From Acidobacteriaceae bacterium (lineage in GTDB: Bacteria > Acidobacteriota > Terriglobia > Bryobacterales > Bryobacteraceae), in assembly GCA_903970405.1 (NCBI GenBank), contig CAJCIT010000163.1:1-42538 (forward strand): a stretch of 42,538 nucleotides of DNA. The letters are read 5' to 3'. Position 1 is the first letter of the stretch. Each line of letters begins with the position of its first letter. The notes under the pieces were generated by a model that was not told the origin of the DNA, searched no databases, and saw only the letters and a program-made list of their open reading frames with translations. Position numbers and translations under genes: made by a program. This document shows, piece after piece, positions 24,038 to 33,300 of this stretch.

Positions 24038-25731
24038 AGCATGTTGCGCCGACGCGAACCGAGCCGCGACCTTCCGAGCCGCGGCCGTCAGGGAGCGAGC
24101 GGTTAATTGGTCGCGTCATGCCAACCGGTCGCTCCCTGACGGTCGCGGCTCCGAAGCGTCAGCGGTCTACAGGCTCTCAAGTGTTGCCGTCAGCTCTCGC
24201 CGCGGTTTCTCTAGTGTGCGCAGCCATCGGCGCCGAGCCAAGGATTCAGATCACGCCTGATCAGCAGGCCGCCCTGGCATCTATCTCCACTACGTCGCTC
24301 AAATCGAACCTCTCGTTCCTCGCCTCCGACGAGCTAAAGGGCCGCTACACGCCGTCGCCCGAGCTCGACATCGCCGCACGCTTCATTGCCTCGCAGTTTC
24401 TGCGCGCTGGGCTCGAACCCGCCGGCAACGATGGCTACTTCCAGGTGGTCGACATGATCCGGAGAACCAACGGCGCCGCCGGCGCCCTGACCGCGCGCAA
24501 CGGCGACCATGAGTTCACGATCCCGGCAACCAGCGTTTCGGTGCAGCGTTCGGTGGCCGTCGTGCACTTGGTAAACGCACCCGTGGTCTTCGTTCCGGCT
24601 CAGAATCCCGAGGCTCTCAAGACTCTGAACGTCGCCGGCAAGGTGGTGATCTCGCCGCGCCCTGATTTCGCAAGCGTCAAGGATGCCGACAGAGCGAGTC
24701 TCTTCCTGCAATCGCAGGCCTTTTCGACGGCGCTTGACGCACAGAAGCCGGCTGCGATCATCGTGGTGGGTCGCGCCCCGCGCCGGCGCGTCCTGCTCTT
24801 TGCCGACGAGGCTACCGAGATGGCGAAGTCAGGGGCGGCCTCCAGCGTCTGGATCGCAGGCGACGAAACACAACAATGGCTGAAAGCCCTCAAGGAGTCT
24901 CCCGCGGCCTTCACTGTCTCGCTCGATATTTCGGCTCCTCAAGATGAGAAGCTGCAGTTGCGCAACGTAGTCGGGATTCTGCGAGGTAGCGATCCCAAAC
25001 TTAAAGAAACCGCGGTGATGGTAAGCGCGCATTACGATCACATTGGCACCGTCGAAACGGCCGCCGGCTCTGGCAGTCCCAAGGGTACGGATAAGGACAA
25101 AATTTACAACGGCGCCAACGACGATGGCAGCGGCACGGTGTCGGTGATTGAGATCGGCGCGGCACTCGCCAGGCTTAAAATGCGCCCCAAGCGCAGCATC
25201 CTGTTTGTCACCTTCTTCGGTGAGGAAGTGGGCGGCTATGGCTCCCGCTACTTCGGCGAGCATCCGCCCATTCCGGTGTCGAACATTGTCGGCGACGTGA
25301 ACCTGGAGCAGGTGGGCCGTACCGATTCCTCGAAGGGCCCCGAGATCGCGAACGCCAGTCTCACAGGCTACGACTACTCAGACCTCACGAAGTATATGGA
25401 GCGCGCCGGCGCCGCCACAGGAGTCAAGGTCTATCTGGATCCCGAGGCGAGTGATCCGTTCTTCATGAGAAGCGACAACGCCACGCTTGCCGGCCGGGGC
25501 GTACCCGCGCATAGCCTGACCACGGCCTTCGTCTATCCCGATTACCACGGTGTCGGCGACGAATGGCAGAAAATCGATTACGACAACATGGCCAAAATCG
25601 ACCGCATGGTAGCGCTGGGACTGATCGCGATGGCGAACAGCGCGAAGCCGCCGCAATGGGACGCGAACAACCCAAAAGCGAAGGTTTACCTCGAAGCGCA
25701 GAAGGCCGAAGCCGCCAAAGCCCAAAAGTAA
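24034..25731 (+). CDS. M28-family metallopeptidase; N-terminus reads through REP-like repeats
   Basis: A di-zinc aminopeptidase-type protein of family M28 (565 residues from the ATG at 24034). It has an N-terminal LSFLASDELKGRYTPSPELD segment, a PA domain-like insertion, and the catalytic set SAHYDHIG (His333, Asp335), NGANDDGSGT, FFGEEVGGYGS, and the late His in YPDYHGVGDEW. The start is ambiguous. The ATG at 24034 overlaps the preceding stop (ATGA), but the first 48 residues include EPRPSEPRPSGSE and come from an inverted REP-like doublet. A signal-like stretch (LPSALAAVSLVCAAIGAEP) begins only at 24184. Starts at ATG 24118 or GTG 24181 would place it correctly. The protein is most likely exported. 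Confidence 0.88.
   Translation: MKHVAPTRTEPRPSEPRPSGSERLIGRVMPTGRSLTVAAPKRQRSTGSQVLPSALAAVSLVCAAIGAEPRIQITPDQQAALASISTTSLKSNLSFLASDELKGRYTPSPELDIAARFIASQFLRAGLEPAGNDGYFQVVDMIRRTNGAAGALTARNGDHEFTIPATSVSVQRSVAVVHLVNAPVVFVPAQNPEALKTLNVAGKVVISPRPDFASVKDADRASLFLQSQAFSTALDAQKPAAIIVVGRAPRRRVLLFADEATEMAKSGAASSVWIAGDETQQWLKALKESPAAFTVSLDISAPQDEKLQLRNVVGILRGSDPKLKETAVMVSAHYDHIGTVETAAGSGSPKGTDKDKIYNGANDDGSGTVSVIEIGAALARLKMRPKRSILFVTFFGEEVGGYGSRYFGEHPPIPVSNIVGDVNLEQVGRTDSSKGPEIANASLTGYDYSDLTKYMERAGAATGVKVYLDPEASDPFFMRSDNATLAGRGVPAHSLTTAFVYPDYHGVGDEWQKIDYDNMAKIDRMVALGLIAMANSAKPPQWDANNPKAKVYLEAQKAEAAKAQK
24059..24151. repeat. REP-like inverted doublet (family A), BIME-like
   Basis: Two copies face each other. 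The one at 24076-24104 reads, reversed, AACCGCTCGCTCCCTGACGG then CCGCGGCTC; the one at 24123-24151 reads AACCGGTCGCTCCCTGACGG then TCGCGGCTC. A third fragment, AACCGAGCCGCGAC, begins at 24057. The pair could fold into one long stem. It lies inside the longest reading frame of the M28 peptidase gene. Confidence 0.8.
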
Positions 25732-25760
25732 GTGGCGGTTTGTGCGCGGTATGACGGTGG

Positions 25761-26252
25761 TCACCTCACCACAACCTCGTGTTCGCGTTTGAGCTTTTCG
25801 CTCAAGTCGCCAATCGCGCAGAACGGCGCAGCAATTGCGCCCCAGGCTACGGTTCCGGGAATCACCACCAGCCCTACGGGCGCCAACGGAGACAGCAACT
25901 GCTGAAACCCTTCGTGGAACGCCTGCCGCATGCCCTTCCCAAGAGACTGCAGATGGTTACCATGAGAAGGCTGCATGTGAATCTTCGCGAGCGCCGCCCG
26001 CGCAATTCTCACCGTCTTGTAGTCCTTGGTAGTGACCACAAGCTCGTTCACCTGGACGGCCAGGCAATGCCCCTCCACAACGTCGCCCTGCGTGGTGGTT
26101 ACCACCAGACGATAGTCTTTCGCATAATGGCAAAGGGTTTCCCATTTCACTTCCACGGGCTTTGGCGCGGGCGTATCTGCCCAAAGAGGCAGGCTGCCGG
26201 CGGCAAAAGCAATGAATGTAAGAGATTGAAGGACGGTAGTTGGTTGCTTCAT
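25761..26252 (-). CDS. Small exported protein with a possible Sm-like barrel; function unknown
   Basis: A 163-residue protein with a signal peptide (MKQPTTVLQSLTFIAFAAG, cleavage near 25). Residues about 45-92 (LVVTTTQGDVVEGHCLAVQV, then LVVTTKDYKTVRIARAALAK) have the alternating strand pattern and the TxxGxxxEG turn of small LSm-like beta barrels. The C-terminal third is Gly/Ala-rich and may contain a membrane-associated helix (LSPLAPVGLVVIPGTVAWGA). I do not recognise a named family. It converges on the M28 peptidase with 29 bp between stops and lies downstream of the GntR regulator on the same strand, 69 bp after its end. Confidence 0.75.
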   Translation of the reverse strand: MKQPTTVLQSLTFIAFAAGSLPLWADTPAPKPVEVKWETLCHYAKDYRLVVTTTQGDVVEGHCLAVQVNELVVTTKDYKTVRIARAALAKIHMQPSHGNHLQSLGKGMRQAFHEGFQQLLSPLAPVGLVVIPGTVAWGAIAAPFCAIGDLSEKLKREHEVVVR

Positions 26253-26321
26253 GAAAGAAGCTTAAGGCGCTTTCAAGATCGATTGGATTGCGTTTGTGGC
26301 ACTTCGCAAAGTGTCACAGTC

Positions 26322-27215
26322 TCAGCTTCCGCAGAGGTGTTTCAGTTCCTCAATCGATGAGTCGGCAATCACTCGAAAGACCCGCGCCGGGCAACCGGCG
26401 GGCAGCCGTTTCGCCATTGCCACATCCGTCACCACAATCGCACTCATCCGGAGCCGGTCATGCCAGCCGTCTACGGCGGGATCGATCTCGCAGAGAGATT
26501 CCGGATCCAACCCGACGGCAATCAGCATCATCCGCGCTCCCTCTCGAATCTCGGCCGACCGCGAGACCACGGAGAGCAGGGCACTCGCATCCGGCTTTGG
26601 CTGGCCGCGGAGAGATTCCATCACAGACCGCAAGCGCAACGGGACGCACGTGACGTCCGCCGGCAAAGCGCGCCGCACCGCCTCAGCACGTGTCGTCAGA
26701 GCGGTAACCAATGACCGCGCGAGGTCCGTCCTGCCGGTTAGGGAGTCCGAGTTCGAAACCTCGACGCCAATCGTGATCGAGTCCCTTATCTCCGCCTCGA
26801 GAATCTCGCGCATCCCCGGGTCGTGATCCACCACGATGATCCGCTCATAGGTCCGCGGCCGCACCAGGTGCTCCAATCGCCGCAACACTTCTTCCGGTTC
26901 GTGCCCTTGCCGCCGGGCGGTTCCAAGCAGTGACTTCAGTAGGGAATCAAGCGCAGCGTCGCCCACTGCGGCGGCGCGTATCGGACGGACGTAAAGGCCG
27001 CTGCCGCGCCGCGATTCCAGCCAGCCCCGCGCCATCAAATCCCTATATGCGGCGCTGACCGTGTTTGCGTGAATACGGTGACGCCGTGCCAACGCCCGCA
27101 CGCTGGGCAGTTTCTGGCCCTCCGGCAAATCATCGCTCAAGATGCCCAGCATCACTTGCCGGACAATCTGCTCCCGCACCGGCAGTTCGCTGTTCTTAGT
27201 GATCCAGAACCGCAT
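26322..27215 (-). CDS. GntR-family transcriptional regulator
   Basis: A 297-residue regulator. The N-terminal winged helix is typical of the GntR/YtrA group: MRFWITKNSELPVREQIVRQ, GQKLPSVRALARRHRIHANT and VSAAYRDLMARGWLESRRGS. After a linker, the C-terminal half (from about residue 125, YERIIVVDHDPGMREILEAE) is a non-enzymatic sensing region without the PLP Lys of MocR proteins; it resembles periplasmic-binding or receiver-like folds, but I cannot assign it. The start at ATG 27215 gives a normal N-terminus. The frame runs upstream to 27575 through a decayed transposase, and that extension is rejected. The 69-bp gap to the small exported protein suggests a shared transcript, but the target genes are unknown. 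Confidence 0.88.
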   Translation of the reverse strand: MRFWITKNSELPVREQIVRQVMLGILSDDLPEGQKLPSVRALARRHRIHANTVSAAYRDLMARGWLESRRGSGLYVRPIRAAAVGDAALDSLLKSLLGTARRQGHEPEEVLRRLEHLVRPRTYERIIVVDHDPGMREILEAEIRDSITIGVEVSNSDSLTGRTDLARSLVTALTTRAEAVRRALPADVTCVPLRLRSVMESLRGQPKPDASALLSVVSRSAEIREGARMMLIAVGLDPESLCEIDPAVDGWHDRLRMSAIVVTDVAMAKRLPAGCPARVFRVIADSSIEELKHLCGS

Positions 27216-27232
27216 GTTTTGCTGACTTATGT

Positions 27233-27552
27233 TACTGGACCGGCCACCTCTGTCAGTCGCGCCTCTACTCCTGCCCGCTCGTACGCGACGCGGTCTGGGG
27301 CGTCTTGCGCTACATCGAACTGAAACCGGTCCGTGCGGGTTTTGTTGAACGGGCCGGGCAGAGTGGCTGGTCATCGGCTCCCTTTCACTCCGTCTGGCCG
27401 GCCCGCCCCCGTTCCTGGACCTGCATTGGATGAACCGCGCGCGTCTGCCAGGCAAGTCGATCGGCAACTCAATCCTCGCCCGGCTGGCCGATCCCGTTCC
27501 CAAACCTTGCGGGCCAGGAGACGGAGAGCTAGCCTGCGGTGGTATGGCATAG
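27233..27552 (+). pseudogene. Remnant of a REP-associated tyrosine transposase (RAYT, IS200-like)
   Basis: Frame +2 from 27233 reads YWTGHLCQSRLYSCPL and then VWGVLRYIELKPVRAGFVER and GQSGWSSAPFH, ending at TGA 27431-27433. This matches the C-terminal half of Y1 transposases (pattern G-H-L-W-Q-x-R-F-Y-S-C-P-L ... R-Y-x-E-x-N-P-V-R-A-G-L ... W-S-S-A). The following family block, PFLDLHWM, occurs in another frame just before 27432 and stays open to TAG 27550-27552, so a frameshift is present. The N-terminal half with the His-hydrophobic-His site and catalytic Tyr is missing. The break abuts the start of the GntR gene on the other strand. Confidence 0.75.
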
Positions 27553-27848
27553 GATTCAATGTGCGACCGTACCAATTCTTCATTGCTTTCAGAACGAGCG
27601 CGGAGGAACTAGGTGGGCGAGAGGTCCGATGATTGGGGTTGGTCCAAAGTGTGGGAACTTGACCCTAATGATGGGCCGCAACTTGCCCCCTCCCTGTGTG
27701 GATGACAAGACGCTAAAATGAGATATGGCAGCCCCTCATCGACCAGCAACAAAACCGGAAATCGCCGAACGCGATAGGCGCATTATCGAAAAGCGGCTTG
27801 CCACCTGATTGGCGAAAGTCCGCTCAAGCCCGGGTGGCACGGCCCGCC

Positions 27849-27974
27849 GAGTTCGTTCTGCAATGCTCTACCAGCTTTTCTCGCGGCTCTCGCTCAACCA
27901 GTGCGGCGCAGCCGCGCGACCCCACCAGGCCGCGCAAGCGGCCGTCCCCACGCCCACATGAGTTCGTTCTGCAA
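27849..27974. repeat. Pair of 15-bp direct repeats
   Basis: GAGTTCGTTCTGCAA occurs at 27849-27863 and again at 27960-27974, 111 bp apart. The second copy ends one base before the end of the next gene's stop codon. Confidence 0.75.
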
Positions 27975-27975
27975 A

Positions 27976-28968
27976 TCACCTGAACCGGTATCCCGGCTTC
28001 AACTGGCAACGGTAAAGCGCGCCTTGCTGGGCGTCCACTTTCAGGCTGCACACGGCCCACGACAAAGTAAGTTGCGGTCCAAGGGGGAACACAATGGGGG
28101 AGCCATCGAACTCGGCTTCAATGCTGGCGCCTTGCGCCGCTAACGGCAGACTGAAGTTCATGGTCTGGCCGAACGTCACCGGATAGGATTGGCGCACCGT
28201 GTCATTCACTCTCGTTTGGAAAACATCAGCCTGGGCCAGGAATATTACGGTGTCGGACCAGTTCTCCGCCGTCAGCTTGACAATCTGCCCGTTGGGAGAC
28301 ACCTGATTGGGTTCGAGCTTCGAAAACGGGCAGGGCCCCGCGATGCAGGAAACGCGCACCTCACGAAGCTCGTTACCGTCGCCGGCGTCAAGCGAAACGC
28401 CTCCCATGGATGCCTTCCATTTACCGTCGGAAGAGCAGGGTGGCCGGTGATTACACGGAACGTTGCCGGTGTTTGCCACTTCGAATGTTTTGGAGATGCT
28501 GCCCACGTTCAGCGTGGCGGAAACTTTCACCGTGTAGCGGACCCTGATATCGGAAATCACCGTCTCGCGCCGGTTTAAATCCTGGGGAACATCACTGGCG
28601 GCAGGCGTCATCCGAATCACTAAAACCTCGTTATTAGGAGGCTTTTCGATCTCCACCGGAAGGAAGTTCGGGTGCATCACCTTGAGGCTGACTGACTGCC
28701 CAGCCACCAGTGACGGGTAAAACGTGAGCCGGAAGAAGCCCTGCGAGTCGGACTTTGCCTCTCCTGTCGCGAAACCGCTGACCGCGGTAATCTCAGCGCC
28801 CGCAATCGGGGTCTGCTTGCGAAGGTCGGCACTGTTGGCGATCACCGCGCCCGTGATGGGCGTGGTTTGAAAGCGCCTCGGCAAGAACATCACAAGGGCC
28901 GCAATTGCCAGGGTGGCCAGAACTCCAATCGCGGTCCAAACTTCCCTCTTTTGGGGCGCTCGCATCAT
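27976..28968 (-). CDS. Membrane-anchored protein with carboxypeptidase regulatory-like (Ig) domain; function unknown
   Basis: A 330-residue protein. One N-terminal membrane segment (about 11-29, TAIGVLATLAIAALVMFLP) anchors it, with the rest outside the cytoplasm. Residues about 38-115 form a carboxypeptidase-D-like regulatory beta domain (TGAVIANSADL, PIAGAEITAV, SDSQGFFRLTFYP), common in Acidobacteriota surface proteins. The C-terminal part is beta-rich with Cys pairs (CNHRPPC, CIAGPC, and one near each end of the last strand) that may form disulfides. It is divergent from the GH144-like gene, 21 bp between starts, so the two may share a control region. I do not recognise a named family for the second half. 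Confidence 0.8.
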   Translation of the reverse strand: MMRAPQKREVWTAIGVLATLAIAALVMFLPRRFQTTPITGAVIANSADLRKQTPIAGAEITAVSGFATGEAKSDSQGFFRLTFYPSLVAGQSVSLKVMHPNFLPVEIEKPPNNEVLVIRMTPAASDVPQDLNRRETVISDIRVRYTVKVSATLNVGSISKTFEVANTGNVPCNHRPPCSSDGKWKASMGGVSLDAGDGNELREVRVSCIAGPCPFSKLEPNQVSPNGQIVKLTAENWSDTVIFLAQADVFQTRVNDTVRQSYPVTFGQTMNFSLPLAAQGASIEAEFDGSPIVFPLGPQLTLSWAVCSLKVDAQQGALYRCQLKPGYRFR

Positions 28969-28989
28969 TCAGACTCGATCAATCTTACG

Positions 28990-30387
28990 ATGCCTGTTGG
29001 CACAGAAGCCGTGCTACAAGTCGATACGCGGAGCCGTCTACAAGTAGTGGACGTAGAACCAAAACAGATCATTCACCCGACGCGCCGCGAGGTGACCTTG
29101 GCGATGGTTGGAGGAACAAGCGCTTCCCTCATCGCGGCCACCAGCCCCGCGCGAACCGTGGTGCGGCCCGCTCTTCCAAAAGACGACGATGACTTTCTGG
29201 AGACCCTGGAGAAGGCCAACTTCCTGTACTTTCTAGAGCAAGCCGACCCCGAAACCGGCTTGGTGAAGGACCGCTGCACTGTGCGCGCCGCCGACACCAG
29301 CATTGTCGGCAGCACGGCCGCAACCGGCTTTGGCCTCACCGCGCTGTGCATCGGACACCAGCGCGGTTATATCGACACCGAGACCGCGCGTAATCGCATT
29401 CTGCAAACTCTTCAGTTTCTATGGGAGAAGATGCCCAATCACCGCGGGTTTTTCTATCACTTCGCAAACATCAAAACTGGCGAACGGGTCTGGGATTCCG
29501 AGGTCTCATCCATCGACACGTCGATACTGCTCTGTGGCATCCTGACGTGCGCACAATGCTTTCCCAACTCTGAGATCTTTCGCATCGCCAGCCGGTTATT
29601 CGACCGCGTGGAATGGACCTGGCTTTCCGGGGACACGCCGTTATTGCCGCACAGTTGGTCGCCTGAGAGCGGCTTTTCGCCCTATCGCTGGGACTACTAC
29701 AGCGAGCTGATGATGATGTATCTGCTGGGGATGGGATCGTCATCGCACCCGCTCTCGCCGGCAGTATGGAACGCCTGGAAGCGCCTAACCTTTGAGTATG
29801 ACGGCCTGCGATACGTCGGTTCCTACTCGCCACTCTTCGTTCATCAATACTCACATGCCTGGTTCGACTTTCGCGGCAAGAAAGATAAGTACGCCGACTA
29901 TTTTAAGAGCTCCATCATTGCCACCGAGGCCCACCGGCGCTTCTGCATGGAACTGCACGGCCAGTTTCCCGATTATGCCGACGACCTATGGGGCATTACA
30001 GCTTCGGATTCAAAAAGCGGGTATGTCGTCTGGGGTGGGCCCCCGGCCATGGGCCCGATTGATGGCACGGTTGTGCCCAGTGCGCCGGCCGGTTCTTTGG
30101 TTTTTCTTCCGTGGACAACCCTGCGAGTCCTCAAGAACATTAAGAAGCGGTTTGGCGAGCGCGTGTGGAGCCGATACGGCTTTGTGAATGCCTTTAATCC
30201 TCTTACTAATTGGTACGACACGGATGTAATTGGTATTGATACAGGAATCACTATGCTGATGGCGGAGAACCTGCGAACGGGCTTCGTTTGGGAGACATTC
30301 ATGAAAAGCCCCGAAGCCAACCGTGGGCTTGAGCGCGCCGGCTTCAAGTCTTATCCCTGTTCTTATGATGCGTTGCAGTTGATCTGA
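28990..30387 (+). CDS. Glycoamylase-like / GH144-type beta-1,2-glucan hydrolase-like protein
   Basis: A 465-residue protein matching the glycoamylase-like domain (COG5368, PF10091), which includes GH144 endo-beta-1,2-glucanases. The (alpha/alpha)6 barrel is spread over residues about 75-460 with family blocks ANFLYFLEQADPETGLVKDR, HRGFFYHF, WDSEVSSIDTSILLCG (about 168), YWxxY-type RWDYYSELMMMYLLGMG, FVHQYSHAWFDFRG, and DDLWGITASDS (about 331) with GTVVPSAPAGS. The N-terminus has TRREVTLAMVGGTSASLIAA, a possible Tat signal about 30 residues in. The ATG at 28990 was chosen because the frame before it runs into the divergent gene. Its stop lies 6 bp from the stop of the GT84-like synthase, so a shared role with beta-1,2-glucan is likely but not shown. 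Confidence 0.85.
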   Translation: MPVGTEAVLQVDTRSRLQVVDVEPKQIIHPTRREVTLAMVGGTSASLIAATSPARTVVRPALPKDDDDFLETLEKANFLYFLEQADPETGLVKDRCTVRAADTSIVGSTAATGFGLTALCIGHQRGYIDTETARNRILQTLQFLWEKMPNHRGFFYHFANIKTGERVWDSEVSSIDTSILLCGILTCAQCFPNSEIFRIASRLFDRVEWTWLSGDTPLLPHSWSPESGFSPYRWDYYSELMMMYLLGMGSSSHPLSPAVWNAWKRLTFEYDGLRYVGSYSPLFVHQYSHAWFDFRGKKDKYADYFKSSIIATEAHRRFCMELHGQFPDYADDLWGITASDSKSGYVVWGGPPAMGPIDGTVVPSAPAGSLVFLPWTTLRVLKNIKKRFGERVWSRYGFVNAFNPLTNWYDTDVIGIDTGITMLMAENLRTGFVWETFMKSPEANRGLERAGFKSYPCSYDALQLI

Positions 30388-30393
30388 GGCGCG

Positions 30394-33300
30394 TCAGGCG
30401 GGCTGCGGAAGCAGATCGCGTTCGGGCATCGTGACGGGAACGTCCGGTACACGCTCATGCAGGAGCAGTTCTGTCGCCAGCACCTGGGGCTCAGCATGGA
30501 AATACTTTTGAAAGGGGTTGCCGAACTGAAGGTTGGCGATGGCCAGCAGACTCATACCCTGGTGGTGAGCCATCCAGATGCGAACCACTTCGCCACCGGC
30601 GCGTGAGTAATCAATGGACTCATAAAACCCGTAGCGGCCGGTCCATCCATACTCTTCCATTTGGCGCATGTTCTTGACGGCCGCGGCGGGATCCGCCATC
30701 GTCGCGAGGAACGAGGAGTAAGGCGAAATGACAAGCGCCTCCTTGTCCAATGTCTTCACCGCCAGATCCGGTATGCCGAACGGGGAGTAACAATGGTCCG
30801 CACCGGGCTCACCGAGACAGGCCGATTCGGAGATCCCCCAGGGGACCCCCTTGCGGTGAGCGTATTCACGCTGGGCACGGACCACCGCTTTCATGCTCTG
30901 GTCGGCGATGGTGTCCGGATAGTGCTTCATCCAGAGCGCCGGCATCAGATATTCGAACATGGTTCCGGTCCAAGACAGCAGAATGCGCTCGCCGCGGAAC
31001 AGCGTAAAGGCGCGGCCCAGACGGAACCATGACTCCTGAGGGATATCGCCCTTTGCGATGGCGACAAAGCACGCCATGCGCGCTTCGGAGGCAAGCAGAT
31101 CGTAACACGCCGGTTCCAGGCGTCCGGCGGGAACATCGTAACCTACCGAGAGCGCTCTCTTGCGCGGCTGGTAAAGGAAGCTGAAGTCCATCTCATTGAC
31201 CAGCCGATCGCATATGTCGGCGATCTCTCTGAGTTGCGCCGCGAGTTCCTTCGTGACGCCACGCTTGACGCCGGGTTCGGCGGCGAACGCCAAGGCGGCT
31301 TGCTTGAGTGTCCACAGACAGCCGGCCAAATTGCCACTGTCGACGCTCGAGATGAAATAAGGGGGTATCTCTTTCAGGGACGAGAGGTCGTACCAATTGA
31401 ACAGATGGCCGCGATATTTAGGCAGCTCTAATACGCGGTCCAGCGTCTGCCGTGTTTCAAAGACTAACTCGCTTAGTGGCGCGAGGCCCATATGCACCGC
31501 TGCGATTCGCGCATTCAGTAGCATGCCGACATTGGTGGGTGAGAGGCGAAGCTCCGGCGAGCCGCCTTCGCGGACGTGATCGGGAATCAACCAGTTAGTT
31601 GAGGCCGAACTCCAGTCGTGAAAGAAGCGCCAAATCCGGCCGGCCGATTCCTGAAGCAGCCGCGCGTCTTCCTCCGCAAGTTTGCTATGCCCCGTGCGCG
31701 GCGGCTTGTTGAGCCAGGAAGCCAAAGGACGTGAGATCACCCATAGAAACAGGACCGGCGTGGCCGCCGGAAGCGCTGCCGGGCGAAATAACGCGAGGGC
31801 GATCCCGATAGCCGCCGCAATCCAGGGAGTCCACTCGATATAAACGTCCACTCGGGCTTTGGGCCGGCCCGCTGTCTCGGCCTCTGCCGCGGTTTCCCAC
31901 TCCAGCAGATTCCGCCGGGTAATGAGCAGCCGCCGAATGGACCGGCTGACGGCGTCGATGGATAACAAGGCCTGATGCAAGAGAAAGGTTAAGCTGAAAC
32001 CGGCCATGGCAATCCCATCCAGAAATGCCTTGGCCGTGCTCCGCACCCAAGCGGGTAGATAACGGGCGCGAAGGGGAACGCGCAGCAGAGCAAAGAGCAG
32101 GCCGGAAACCGCCGGGATGAAGAGGATGCCCACCGCGGCGAGAGTCCAAGAGACGGCGAATCCAGGGAAGAGGAACCAGCTCCCCAGGAAAAGCAGCACC
32201 ATGCCTGGCTCAAGCAGACTGCGGCGCAGGTTATCCAAAATTTTCCATTGCGAGATTAGAGAGATGGGATTCCAGATCATGCGTCCCTGGCGGTCGGGAA
32301 CGCGAGAGAGGGTCCAGCGCATGATCTGCCAATCGCCGCGCACCCAGCGATGCTTACGGCGGCTGAAGGCGCTGAAGTGCGAGGGATAATCGTCGATCAA
32401 CTCGATGTCGCTCACCAGCGCCGCTCTTGCGTAGGCGCCTTCGATGAGATCGTGACTTAGCAGAGCGTTCTCCGGGAAGCGGTCTTCCAGCGCCTCGCGC
32501 AAAGCGTCCACTTCATAAATGCCTTTGCCTGTGTATATGCCCTCGCCGAACAAGTCCTGATAGACGTTGGACACGGCGCGGGTGTAGATATCGAAGCCGG
32601 TCTGGCCTGAACAAAGGGCGGCGAGCCGGCTCCGTGCCGCCGATTGAATGCTGATGCCGATGCGCGGCTGGAGGATGCCGTAGCCCTCAACGACCATGCG
32701 ACTTGTGGGTTCCACGACAGCTTGATTCAGCGGATGCGCGGCGGCGCCGACCAGCCGCGCAGCCGAATCGCGCGGTAACTGTGTGTCCGAATCGAGAGTG
32801 ATCACATACCGCACTCGTGGCAGCACTGAAGCATCGCCGATCTTGACCGGGAATGCATCATACTCTCCGCGGAGGAACTGATTTAGATCCAGCAGTTTTC
32901 CGCGCTTGCGCTCCCAGCCCATCCAGCGGCCTTCGGATTCGTTGTAAGCGCGATGACGATGGAGTAAGAAGAACGGAGAACGCCCGTCAAGCCGATAGCG
33001 GTTATTCAGTCCGTCAATTAGTTGCCGGCAAAGGTCGAGCACCGGGTCGGTTTGTTCAACGGGACGGTCTGCATCGGGCCAGTCAGTAATCAGCGCGAAA
33101 TACAAATTCGAGTCGCGGTTGGCGAGAAAGCGGATCTCGAGATCCAGAACCAGATCGCGCACCTGCGCTTCGTTGAGCACCAGTGTTGGAATCGCCACGA
33201 GTGTGAGGCAATGGTCCGGTATGCCGTCCGAGAAATCGAGCTTAGGCAGGACGCGCGCGGGCACCAGGTAGGCGGTTAGATTGTTGATGAAGTCCACCGC

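Larger units (their letters stand above)
27216..27975. other. 760-bp gap between two minus-strand genes with transposase remains
   Basis: No intact gene was found. The left part (27233-27552) is a broken RAYT transposase. The middle (27553-27848) shows nothing recognisable. The right part holds two copies of a 15-bp repeat (27849-27863 and 27960-27974). Codon patterns in the short ORFs here are irregular. The region also has to contain the GntR promoter. Confidence 0.7.

Noticed and set aside
26720..26790. GTTCGAAACC resembling a tRNA T-loop
   Set aside because: It lies inside the GntR coding region, and no acceptor or anticodon arm can be paired around it.
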